Position numbers and translations under genes: made by a program | In this document: positions 1-5,200 of the stretch, one piece after another | Layout: each line of letters begins with the position of its first letter | Numbering within the stretch: position 1 is the first letter of the stretch | NCBI GenBank assembly: GCA_031284085.1 | Contig: JAITAM010000104.1 | Location: 1-5,547 of the forward strand | Source of the DNA: Spirochaetaceae bacterium | GTDB taxonomy: Bacteria; Spirochaetota; Spirochaetia; Treponematales; Breznakiellaceae | Length of the DNA: 5,547 bases | Direction: 5' to 3' | The notes under the pieces: model-generated | What the model was told of the DNA's origin: nothing | Database searches by the model: none | What the model saw: only the letters and a program-made list of their open reading frames with translations

Positions 1-1
1 T

Positions 2-163
2 GCGTGTATCCAATGGTGCCCAACGGAAGCCGTCAACTATAAGAACGCTTCGCAAAGACACGGACGTTTTCATAATCCGCACATAACCCTCCATGAATTG
101 ATCGAAAAGAATAGAGGGAAATTTGGAACGGCAGCCGTTGGTTTTGCTGAAGCAGGAGTTTAA
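2..163 (+). CDS. EFR1-like [4Fe-4S] ferredoxin, C-terminal 53 residues (cut by window start)
   Basis: Frame 2 is open from the window edge to TAA at 161-163 and gives 53 residues beginning ACIQWCPTEAVNYKN. The CxxxCP spacing is the second half of a classical CxxCxxCxxxCP [4Fe-4S] site; the first half would lie upstream of the window. The following stretch (QRHGRFHNPHITLHEL) resembles the tail of EFR1-family proteins, which combine a flavodoxin-like domain with two ferredoxin clusters and probably carry electrons in the cytoplasm. The last 15 or so residues, rich in Gly and Ala, extend past the part I recognise. The gene is not obviously in the same operon as the ABC genes, because 183 bases with hairpins and a promoter separate them. 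The family assignment rests on this short tail only; another bacterial-type 4Fe-4S protein is possible. Confidence 0.72.
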   Translation, partial: ACIQWCPTEAVNYKNASQRHGRFHNPHITLHELIEKNRGKFGTAAVGFAEAGV

Positions 164-191
164 GAGCAGTGGAGCATATTTTACCCTCACA

Positions 192-239
192 AGCCCCGCA
201 TCGCGGGCTAAAACCCGCACCTTGAGCCTGAGTTCAGGC
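192..239 (+). terminator. GC-rich hairpin cluster after the ferredoxin gene, possible weak terminator
   Basis: AGCCCCGC (192-199) can pair with GCGGGCT (203-209), with one bulged C and a 3-nt loop. The same GCGGG (203-207) can instead pair with CCCGC (214-218), so the two stems are mutually exclusive. A separate perfect stem, GCCTGA (226-231) with TCAGGC (234-239), follows. No T-run comes after any of these stems, so a normal intrinsic terminator is not shown. The position, 29 bases after the ferredoxin stop and before the next promoter, is what suggests a transcript end. Confidence 0.3.
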
Positions 240-250
240 AGGCCAACCTG

Positions 251-279
251 TTGACACAACTATGTAAAAACATTAGAGT
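251..279 (+). promoter_or_regulatory. Sigma70-type promoter of the ABC operon
   Basis: TTGACA (251-256) is a perfect -35 box. It is followed after 17 bases by TAGAGT (274-279), a 4/6 match to the -10 consensus. A transcript would begin near 286, leaving a leader of about 60 nt. The -35 box sits inside a small perfect dyad, GTTG-ACA-CAAC (250-260), which could be a protein site or chance. Confidence 0.55.
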
Positions 280-300
280 AACCATACTATTTCTGACAAA

Positions 301-333
301 AAGGAGGACGCATCTTCTTTAACAAGGATGCGT
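301..333 (+). promoter_or_regulatory. Strong Shine-Dalgarno followed by a hairpin in the operon leader
   Basis: AAGGAGG (301-307) is the best ribosome-binding sequence in the leader, but it lies 39 nt before the ATG at 347. Directly after it, ACGCATC (308-314) pairs perfectly with GATGCGT (327-333). A G-U and an A-U pair (315-316 with 325-326) extend the stem to 9 bp with an 8-nt loop. When folded, the Shine-Dalgarno is effectively 13 nt from the start codon. A 4-codon frame (ATG GAA ACG GTA TGA, 336-350) overlaps the true start; whether it is translated cannot be told. Confidence 0.5.
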
Positions 334-346
334 AGATGGAAACGGT

Positions 347-1153
347 ATGAAAAAACTTACTGTGGTGTTATGTGTAATCTGTATGGTTTCAGGGTTTTCC
401 TTTGCACGAGGAACTCAGCAGCAACAAAGCGGAGGGCTTACCATTAAATCGGGGGTCTTTTCAGTCGGTATGGAAATCGGCTATCCGCCTATGGAATACT
501 TCGATACCGATGGAAAAACGCCGATTGGCTTCGACGTTCAGCTAGCCAAGGCAATCGGCGCTAAACTCGGCTTGCAGGTTGAATTTGTCGATACGGCATG
601 GGATGGTATTTTTGCCGGTGTTAATACCAACAAGTATGATGCCATCATCTCTTCGGTAACCATTACCGAAGAACGACTTGAGGCTTTCAATTTTAGTAAG
701 CCTTACATCGGCAATGCTATGGTGATAGTCTTGTCCAAAAAGTCTCCCATCACCATTACCAAACCGCAAGACATAGCCGGCTATCGGGTAACCTACCAAG
801 CGGAGACAACCGCCGATATTTATGCAACGGAGCTTGCACAGCAGGGTGTTAAATTCACTTCTTTTGAATACGATAAGGTAATGAACTGCTTTGACGAGAT
901 TAGACTGGGACGGGTTGACGTTATCGTCGTGGATAGTCTTGTAGCGTTTGAATACCTTAGCCGCGATCCTGACCTTTATATTGCATGGCAGGGCAGCGCC
1001 GATGAGACCTTCGGTGTTTGCCTCAAAAAAGGCAATGATGCCCTCACCGCCGAAATCAATAAAACGCTTGATGCGCTCTTTGCAGACGGCACTATAGCAG
1101 GTATTTCGCAGGATATATTCAAGATGGATCTTGCGTCATCGGTATATCAGTAA
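347..1153 (+). CDS. Periplasmic amino acid-binding protein of an ABC importer (SBP family 3)
   Basis: This 268-residue protein has the usual length of a family 3 solute-binding protein (SBP_bac_3), which captures amino acids in the periplasm and hands them to the membrane permease. Residues 1-20 are a Sec signal peptide (KK, hydrophobic core, probable cut after SFA). There is no clear lipobox, so a soluble periplasmic protein is more likely than a lipoprotein, although spirochaetal lipoboxes are lax. Landmarks: YPPMEY (46-51); the family signature from GFDVQL (61-66), where position 65 is Q instead of the usual D/E; W85; and SSVTITEER (102-110), whose R110 should bind the ligand carboxylate. 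QAETTAD (151-157) stands where most relatives have a Gly before TT. VDVIVVDS (190-197) has D196 expected to hold the ligand amino group. The ligand cannot be named beyond a polar amino acid. It is first in the operon and carries a perfect 10-bp inverted repeat internally (650-672). Confidence 0.93.
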   Translation: MKKLTVVLCVICMVSGFSFARGTQQQQSGGLTIKSGVFSVGMEIGYPPMEYFDTDGKTPIGFDVQLAKAIGAKLGLQVEFVDTAWDGIFAGVNTNKYDAIISSVTITEERLEAFNFSKPYIGNAMVIVLSKKSPITITKPQDIAGYRVTYQAETTADIYATELAQQGVKFTSFEYDKVMNCFDEIRLGRVDVIVVDSLVAFEYLSRDPDLYIAWQGSADETFGVCLKKGNDALTAEINKTLDALFADGTIAGISQDIFKMDLASSVYQ

Positions 1154-1165
1154 AAACTAGTATCG

Positions 1166-1233
1166 GTTGATAGGCGGCAAATTTGGGAGCGCTTGGGACT
1201 GCTCAAGCGCCTAAAAAACCTGCCGCCGTCAAC
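1166..1233 (+). promoter_or_regulatory. Three-tier intercistronic stem-loop between binding-protein and permease genes
   Basis: Three nested stems share one axis. GTTGA (1166-1170) pairs with TCAAC (1229-1233), and GGCGGCA (1173-1179) with TGCCGCC (1221-1227). GCGCTTG (1189-1195) pairs with CAAGCGC (1204-1210), extended inward by a G-U (1196/1203) and a G-C (1197/1202) pair over an ACTG loop. No T-run follows, so it is not a simple terminator. The structure stops one base before the permease Shine-Dalgarno (1234-1240). In importer operons such elements are known to protect upstream binding-protein mRNA from 3' decay and lower expression of the membrane genes; that role is inferred here. Confidence 0.65.
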
Positions 1234-1245
1234 AGGGGAGCCGGT

Positions 1246-1905
1246 ATGTCTACTATAGAAAAAATGATCAACTGGATTCCTCCGCTCCTTGATGGGGCGC
1301 GTATTACGATACTGCTTACCCTAGCTGCAGTTTCGGCAGGACTCATTATGAGTCTTTTTCTTGCGCTGGGGAAGATTTCAAAAAACAAAGTCCTTAATAA
1401 CCTGTGCAGCGCCTACATTTTCTTTTTCCGCGGCACGCCGCTTCTCATGCAGCTTTACTTTATTTACTATGGTTTGCCTCAAATCAGCGTTTTTTTAACC
1501 ATCAACGACCGGTTTCTGGCGGCTTTCATTGCCTTTGGCCTTAATTCGGCTGCATACTGTGCAGAGATTATCAGGGCGGCAATTCAATCTATTGATAAAG
1601 GGCAATTTGAGGCGGCACGGGCGCTTGGTATGTCGTATCCGCAGACTATGCGTCTTATCATAATTCCGCAATCTATAAGGCGGCTTATTCCGCCTGTTGG
1701 AAACGAGTTTATCATGGTGCTTAAAGACGCCTCATTGGTTTCTATCATTGCCCTTACCGACATTACCAAAGCGACTCGTTCCATTTCCTCGTCTACCGGT
1801 ACCGCCCTTGTGTACATTCCGGCAATGATCTTGTACCTCATCATCACCGCGATCTTTACTTTTGTATTTCACAAACTAGAAAAAAAATATTCAGTCTACG
1901 AATAG
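1246..1905 (+). CDS. Amino acid ABC transporter permease (HisM/GlnP-like, EAA motif)
   Basis: The protein is a 219-residue inner-membrane permease of the polar amino acid uptake family; two copies normally form the channel. I chose ATG 1246 because AGGGGAG (1234-1240) lies 5 nt upstream. The longer TTG start at 1183 would place 21 extra, non-conserved residues inside the intercistronic hairpin. Visible parts: hydrophobic segments at about 20-42, 52-77, 88-108, 150-172 and 188-208; [10 protein letters not shown] (61-70), typical of the N-terminal half of this family; and the cytoplasmic EAA loop [25 protein letters not shown] stretch (122-142), which docks on the ATPase. The C-terminus ([11 protein letters not shown]) is charged, as usual. 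It lies downstream of the binding protein and 13 bp upstream of the ATPase gene, so translation of the last two is probably linked. Length and motifs are complete. Confidence 0.93.
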   Translation: MSTIEKMINWIPPLLDGARITILLTLAAVSAGLIMSLFLALGKISKNKVLNNLCSAYIFFFRGTPLLMQLYFIYYGLPQISVFLTINDRFLAAFIAFGLNSAAYCAEIIRAAIQSIDKGQFEAARALGMSYPQTMRLIIIPQSIRRLIPPVGNEFIMVLKDASLVSIIALTDITKATRSISSSTGTALVYIPAMILYLIITAIFTFVFHKLEKKYSVYE

Positions 1906-1918
1906 GCGGTATTCTGCA

Positions 1919-2677
1919 ATGTCTATGATAAAAACCGAGAACCTTACGAAGTCTTTTGGCAATCTTGTGGTATTACAAAACGTCTCTCTTGAAGTGCAGC
2001 AAAAAGAGGTGATATGTATCATAGGTCCTTCGGGAGCCGGAAAGTCAACGTACCTCCGTTCTCTCAACCATCTTGAAAGAATAGATTCCGGAAAGATATA
2101 CATTGATAACACACTCCTCTTTGATTGTGAAAACGGGGTAAACAGAGTGAAAATCTCGGTGCATGAGCGTCATGCCGTGCTGCTTGAAGTAGGTATGGTA
2201 TTTCAGCGTTTTAACCTTTTCCCTCATCGGAGCGTTATTGAGAACGTTACCCTTGCGCCGGTTCATGTGCGTAAGGTTTCTGCGGCAAATGCACGGAAGA
2301 AAGCCCTAGATATGCTTGATCGGGTTGGGCTTGCCGATAAAATTGATGTGTATCCCAACCAGCTTTCAGGGGGGCAGCAGCAGCGTGTTGCAATAGCTAG
2401 GGCGCTTGCGATGGAGCCGAAGATCATGCTTTTTGATGAGCCTACCTCGGCTTTAGACCCAGAGCTGGTAGGCGAGGTGCTTACGGTAATGAAGGGGCTT
2501 GCGCAGGCGGGTATGACAATGCTTGTTGTAACGCATGAGATGGGCTTTGCCCGTGAAGTTGCGGATAAAGTCGTTTTTATGTTTGAAGGCGCTATTTTAG
2601 AGGTAAATCCGCCTGAAACTATGTTTACCAGTCCTGCTAATGACCGGACGCGGCAATTTTTACAAAGTGTATTGTAG
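1919..2677 (+). CDS. Amino acid ABC transporter ATP-binding protein (GlnQ/HisP-like)
   Basis: This 252-residue cytoplasmic ATPase powers the importer by ATP-driven dimer closure. All catalytic parts are intact: Walker [10 protein letters not shown] (36-44), Q-loop Q96 in [11 protein letters not shown] signature LSGGQQQR (149-156), Walker B IMLFDEP (169-175) with catalytic E174, D-loop SALDP (177-181) and switch H206 in THEMGF. An extra segment of about 20 residues before the Q-loop (about 67-90) is also found in several relatives and makes it slightly longer than the 240-residue norm. The start at 1919 has AGGCGG (1903-1908, overlapping the permease stop) 10 nt upstream; ATG 1925 is a less likely alternative. 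It is the last gene of the operon. No clear terminator follows: CGGC-AAA-GCCG just after the stop is short and lacks a T-run, so transcripts may run into the repeat array. Confidence 0.96.
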   Translation: MSMIKTENLTKSFGNLVVLQNVSLEVQQKEVICIIGPSGAGKSTYLRSLNHLERIDSGKIYIDNTLLFDCENGVNRVKISVHERHAVLLEVGMVFQRFNLFPHRSVIENVTLAPVHVRKVSAANARKKALDMLDRVGLADKIDVYPNQLSGGQQQRVAIARALAMEPKIMLFDEPTSALDPELVGEVLTVMKGLAQAGMTMLVVTHEMGFAREVADKVVFMFEGAILEVNPPETMFTSPANDRTRQFLQSVL

Positions 2678-2732
2678 CGGCAAAGCCGGCGCAAAAGGTC
2701 TGAGCTGTGTCTATGTTGCTATTAAGCAAAAA

Positions 2733-3120
2733 GCCGTGCCTGCCGTTTCCGATATAATGCCAAAGCTTAGAAATAGCCTATAGCTGCTTGCCCGTAGGCA
2801 AAAGGCCGTACTCCGTTTCTGATACAACAATCTTAGAAACAGGCTATGCCTGCTGGCCTGTCGCTTCCGATACAATGCCGAAACTTAAAGACAGCCTGCG
2901 ACTGCTGCCCGTAGGCAGAAAGCTGTACGCCGTTTCTGATACAACAATCTTAGAAACAGGCCGTGCCTGCTGGCCTGTCGCTTCCAATACAATACTGAAG
3001 CTTTGGGACAGCCTGCGGCTGCTTCCTGTAGGCAGAAAGGCGTACTCCATTTCTGATACAACAACCTTAGAAACAGGCTATGCCTGCTTAGAAACAGGCT
3101 GTGCCTGCTGCGGCTGCTGA
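2733..3120 (+). repeat. Tandem array of a hairpin-bearing repeat, period 117 bp, left arm
   Basis: GTAGGCA recurs at 2794, 2911 and 3028, exactly 117 bp apart, and the sequence between is alike. Two full units (2794-2910, 2911-3027) are followed by a partial one (3028-3120). A decayed, deleted copy precedes them (about 2733-2793). Each unit is two related halves of about 60 bp: both contain a (T/C)GATACAA-like or AATACAA-like stretch, a CTTAGAAAC/CTTAAAGAC-like stretch, then a small hairpin. The hairpins are CAGGC-NNN-GCCTG (2840-2852, 2957-2969, 3074-3086, 3095-3107) or CAGCC-NNN-GGCTG (3009-3021, and imperfect at 2892-2904). The last unit contains a 21-nt internal duplication (3066-3086 and 3087-3107, 20/21 identical). 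Since 117 is a multiple of 3, long open frames run through both strands; I regard them as by-products. Nothing else recognisable lies between 2678 and 3176. Confidence 0.88.
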
Positions 3121-3176
3121 CCTGTATTTTATATTTTTTGACATAAAACCGATGATAATAAGAGAGAGGGCTGGTC

Positions 3177-3869
3177 ATGTTTCATACCAAATTATGGTTT
3201 TATTTTGTATTAGGTTTATCGCTAATAACGTTCAAAGTAGAGGCAGGTGATGTCGCTACTTTTGTCGATTTAGGCTTTTCTTCTGATAATAAAGTTTATA
3301 TGTTTGCTCAATACGGATTACAGTCAAAAGTATACAAAGCATGGGCAGACCTTTTTGTGGTTGATATAGCCAAAAATAACTTTGTTCCAAACGGTAAAGT
3401 CTCATTAGTCTATAATGAGCCGGTTGTGGCAGGCCAAGACGGCGTAGGCGCTTTATACCAAATATTGAGCGCCCACGCCTCATTAGCAAGCCGCTATGAA
3501 ATAAATTATCTGCGCCAAGGAGAGACTTTATACATTGCTCCGGAAGAAACGGCAAACGAGGCAGTTGAATGTCGTGATTTCAAAACGGGAACCGTGTATA
3601 AAGCTGCGCTTGTTATATCGGTTGAAGGAGCCGGCGCGTCGTTAAAATCTTCGTTTTACATTAACCTCGAACGAACCGACACAAACGGCTCAAAAAAGAC
3701 CTATAAAGTCGGCACTCCGCAGCTAAAACGGAGCCTTATCACCGACTATCGTATTAAAAGGGTCATTATCTCACCGAAAAGTAGGTCTTTGATCGTGGTA
3801 GTTGAAACGAAAAAGGTTGCCAACGGTGATTTTGACATTCGTTATATGGTCGAGGCGGTGCAATTATAA
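3177..3869 (+). CDS. Secreted protein of the spirochaetal DUF2259 type, function unknown
   Basis: This 230-residue protein probably leaves the cytoplasm: residues 1-23 form a signal peptide with a hydrophobic core (LWFYFVLGLSLITF) and a likely cut after VEA. The mature start GDVATFVDLGFSSDNKVYMFAQYG matches what I recall of the DUF2259 family of predicted secreted treponemal proteins, so the family call is from memory and its function is unknown. The remainder is beta-rich with no catalytic motif, and only one Cys (132) lies in the mature part, so no disulfide is expected. AGAGAGAGGG (3161-3170) provides a purine-rich Shine-Dalgarno 6-7 nt from the ATG. TTGACA (3138-3143) lies upstream but has no -10 box at normal distance; GATAAT (3154-3159) is only 10 nt away. 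The gene sits downstream of the repeat array and converges on the next gene with a 12-bp gap. Confidence 0.82.
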   Translation: MFHTKLWFYFVLGLSLITFKVEAGDVATFVDLGFSSDNKVYMFAQYGLQSKVYKAWADLFVVDIAKNNFVPNGKVSLVYNEPVVAGQDGVGALYQILSAHASLASRYEINYLRQGETLYIAPEETANEAVECRDFKTGTVYKAALVISVEGAGASLKSSFYINLERTDTNGSKKTYKVGTPQLKRSLITDYRIKRVIISPKSRSLIVVVETKKVANGDFDIRYMVEAVQL

Positions 3870-3881
3870 GCACTCCACGTT

Positions 3882-4664
3882 CTAGCCTAAATGCAAATAT
3901 GAAAACTTTTCTGGTATATGCGAGTCGTATACGCCATGTTCGTTTAAGGCCCAGCCTACGCTGTCTGCAACCGTTGTTCCATGGTAGCGGAGCGCTTCAA
4001 AGCGAAAGAATGCAAGCCGAAACGTGTCGCCTTTTTGAGGCGGCATAGTGCGATCGGCAAACCACGAGCCGATACTTTTCCACGGGAGGGCAAGTTCTAC
4101 GGTCCAGCCTTTGGAGAAGATATTCGGCTCGTTTACTGCCCCGTCAATCTTAACGGCTGTTTGCAGCCCGGGCAAATCGTAGTCCATAAAAGCCCAGCGC
4201 TTCCCCCGTGGATGCTTGCCATGGCGGGAACTATCTTGAAAACCGGCCAAGACGTCCACCTTGTGGGTATACAGGTCGAAAGCCGGCAGATCAAAGCGGC
4301 TTCCTTTTTTTAAGGCGTCCTGCCAAATAAAGAAGTTTTCATATACAGTGTTAAAGGCGTTGATCTGCAGCTCGTAGTAGCAGTCTTGTCCTTCAAAGAA
4401 CAGCTCCACATCGTTATCGAACCAAACAAAAGAGTCTCGTTCGGTGAATGAGGCACGGATCAAAGGTTCTTCAATCCAGTAAGCCACGTACAAATACTCG
4501 TCGTCCCAAACGGAGGCGATACGGGTATCAAAAAAGGCGGGTTCTCCGCTCACCAGATCGACGAAACGGTGGGATTTTTCAGCGGTCTGCCACGCCGGCT
4601 TATTTAAGTTGCCATCTATGGCGGCAATGCCTGAGATTTTCTTACTAGTATAATGCGCTATCAT
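3882..4664 (-). CDS. Carbohydrate-binding family 9-like (CBM9-like) protein
   Basis: I place the start at ATG 4664 (260 residues) because GGAGG (4669-4673 on this strand) lies 4 nt upstream. An in-frame GTG at 4703 would add 13 residues, but it falls inside the promoter spacer. The sequence follows the CBM9-like plan: DGNLNKPAWQTAEKSHRFVD (17-36), DTRIASVWDDEYLYVAYWIEEP (46-67), RDSFVWFDNDVELFF (76-90), YYELQINAFNTVYE (96-109), then W/F-rich strands ending with WTVELALPW (187-195) and RLAFFRFE (216-223). This beta-sandwich fold binds sugars in xylanases; stand-alone members like this one have no established role. There is no signal peptide and no enzyme domain, which is odd for a sugar-binding module and suggests a cytoplasmic protein, or one whose export is not visible. 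It converges on the DUF2259-like gene. Confidence 0.85.
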   Translation of the reverse strand: MIAHYTSKKISGIAAIDGNLNKPAWQTAEKSHRFVDLVSGEPAFFDTRIASVWDDEYLYVAYWIEEPLIRASFTERDSFVWFDNDVELFFEGQDCYYELQINAFNTVYENFFIWQDALKKGSRFDLPAFDLYTHKVDVLAGFQDSSRHGKHPRGKRWAFMDYDLPGLQTAVKIDGAVNEPNIFSKGWTVELALPWKSIGSWFADRTMPPQKGDTFRLAFFRFEALRYHGTTVADSVGWALNEHGVYDSHIPEKFSYLHLG

Positions 4665-4686
4665 AATTCCTCCAGAATATGTATCA

Positions 4687-4715
4687 ACTATACACGCAGG
4701 CACAGTCTATTTCAA
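4687..4715 (-). promoter_or_regulatory. Sigma70-type promoter of the CBM9-like gene
   Basis: On the minus strand TTGAAA (4715-4710) is separated by exactly 17 nt from TATAGT (4692-4687). Each box matches 5 of 6 consensus bases. Transcription would start near 4680, giving a leader of about 15 nt that begins just before the Shine-Dalgarno (4673-4669). The -35 box overlaps the end of the nearest repeat copy (4714-4781), so the repeat may supply part of this promoter. Confidence 0.65.
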
Positions 4716-4923
4716 CAGGCGCAGGCTGTTTCTAAGCTTCCGGTGCTGGTATCACCGGCGGAAGCGCAGCTTTTTGCAGGCCAGCAGCCACAGGCTGTTC
4801 CAAAGCTTCGGTGTTGTATCGCAAACGGGGTACGGTTTTTTGCAGGCCAGCCTGTTTCTAAGGTTGTTGTATCCAAAACGGCGTACGGCTTTTTGCCTAT
4901 AGGAAGCGGGAGAGGCTCTTTCA
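4714..4923 (-). repeat. Inverted, decayed copies of the same repeat family, right arm
   Basis: Read on the minus strand, three copies of the half-unit seen at 2733-3120 lie head to tail: about 4849-4923, 4783-4848 and 4714-4781. The best match is 4849-4897 against 3031-3079 on the plus strand: 43 of 49 bases agree without gaps. The copy at 4783-4848 keeps a perfect CAGCC-ACA-GGCTG hairpin (4785-4797). The copy at 4714-4781 has an AACAG...CTGTT stem (4714-4730). It also has a larger hairpin in which GCTTCC (4736-4741) and GGTG (4742-4745) pair with CACC (4753-4756) and GGAAGC (4760-4765) around a 3-nt bulge. Copies are more diverged and shortened than in the left arm. Open frames crossing this stretch on both strands look like by-products of the repeats. 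Confidence 0.82.
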
Positions 4924-4924
4924 A

Positions 4925-4970
4925 GCGGAGTTGCGGGCCATTCCCCGCGACTTGCGGGCCATCCCTCCGC
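4925..4970. repeat. Small GC-rich palindromic element splitting the right repeat arm
   Basis: The 46 bases are bounded by GCGGAG (4925-4930) and its inverted match CTCCGC (4965-4970). Inside, TTGCGGGCCAT occurs twice, 21 bases apart (4931-4941, 4952-4962). GCGGG (4933-4937) can pair with CCCGC (4944-4948). Repeat sequence is recognisable on both sides (up to about 4923 and again from about 5000), so this segment plus the following bases looks inserted into, or grown inside, the repeat array. The GCGGG/CCCGC core recalls the hairpins at 192-218, but the match is too short to prove kinship. Confidence 0.45.
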
Positions 4971-4976
4971 AAAACC

Positions 4977-5200
4977 AGGTCAGACCTTCAAAGCAAAAAC
5001 AGCCGCAGCCTGTTCCAAAGCTTCGGCATTGTATCAAGGACGTAGGTACGGCTTTTTGCCTGATAGAAGCAGTTCAGCAGCTTGAAGAAAGTCCGCTCTT
5101 TTAGACCCGAAGTCCGCTCTAGAATCAGGTCAGACCTTGTGTGGCTGGATGTTTGTTCTGAACAGAACTCTCCGACAGAACCAGAAATCAGGTCAGACCT
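4977..5200. repeat. Three dispersed copies of the palindrome AGGTC-A-GACCT
   Basis: The identical 11-base sequence AGGTCAGACCT occurs at 4977-4987, 5127-5137 and 5190-5200. It is a perfect 5-bp inverted repeat around a single A. The second and third copies also share TC before it (ATCAGG...). Spacing is irregular (150 and 63 bp), so it is not a tandem or CRISPR-type array. All three lie in the 300 bases upstream of the transposase gene, and I saw none elsewhere in the window. Possible roles are a transposase or regulator binding site, or debris of a mobile element. Confidence 0.7.
5000..5060 (-). repeat. Separated half-unit of the same repeat family
   Basis: Read on the minus strand this begins GGCAAAAAGCCGTAC and runs through TTGATACAATGCCGAAGC to GGAACAGGCTGCGGCTG. 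It therefore follows the consensus of the half-unit seen in both arms. Its hairpin (5000-5012) has one mismatched pair. It is cut off from the other right-arm copies by about 75 bases that hold the GC palindrome and the first AGGTCAGACCT. Confidence 0.75.

Noticed and set aside
1183..1245. TTG 1183 as the permease start
   Set aside because: The 21 added residues are low in hydrophobicity and unlike the family, and the TTG lies within the intercistronic hairpin; ATG 1246 has a better Shine-Dalgarno.
2679..2729. Terminator after the ATPase gene
   Set aside because: CGGC-AAA-GCCG (2679-2689) and TTGCT-ATTA-AGCAA (2716-2729) are short and no T-run follows on the plus strand.
2788..3120. Open frame of 110 codons (TTG start) through the left repeat array as a repeat protein
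   Set aside because: It has no Shine-Dalgarno, it exists because the repeat period is a multiple of 3, and the compared codon changes are all replacements; an equally open frame runs on the other strand.
2733..3120. CRISPR array
   Set aside because: Units are 117 bp, diverged and contiguous with no unique spacers of constant length, and no cas genes are present.
3138..3159. TTGACA with GATAAT as a promoter for the DUF2259-like gene
   Set aside because: The boxes are only 10 nt apart, too close for sigma70; no other good pair was found, so no promoter is annotated there.
4665..4703. GTG 4703 as the start of the CBM9-like gene
   Set aside because: It falls in the spacer between the -35 and -10 boxes, upstream of the predicted transcript start, while ATG 4664 has GGAGG before it.
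4653..5045. Plus-strand open frame of 130 codons and a minus-strand one at 4712-4972 in the right arm
   Set aside because: Both are made of repeat sequence; the first overlaps the start and promoter of the CBM9-like gene, and neither shows protein features.
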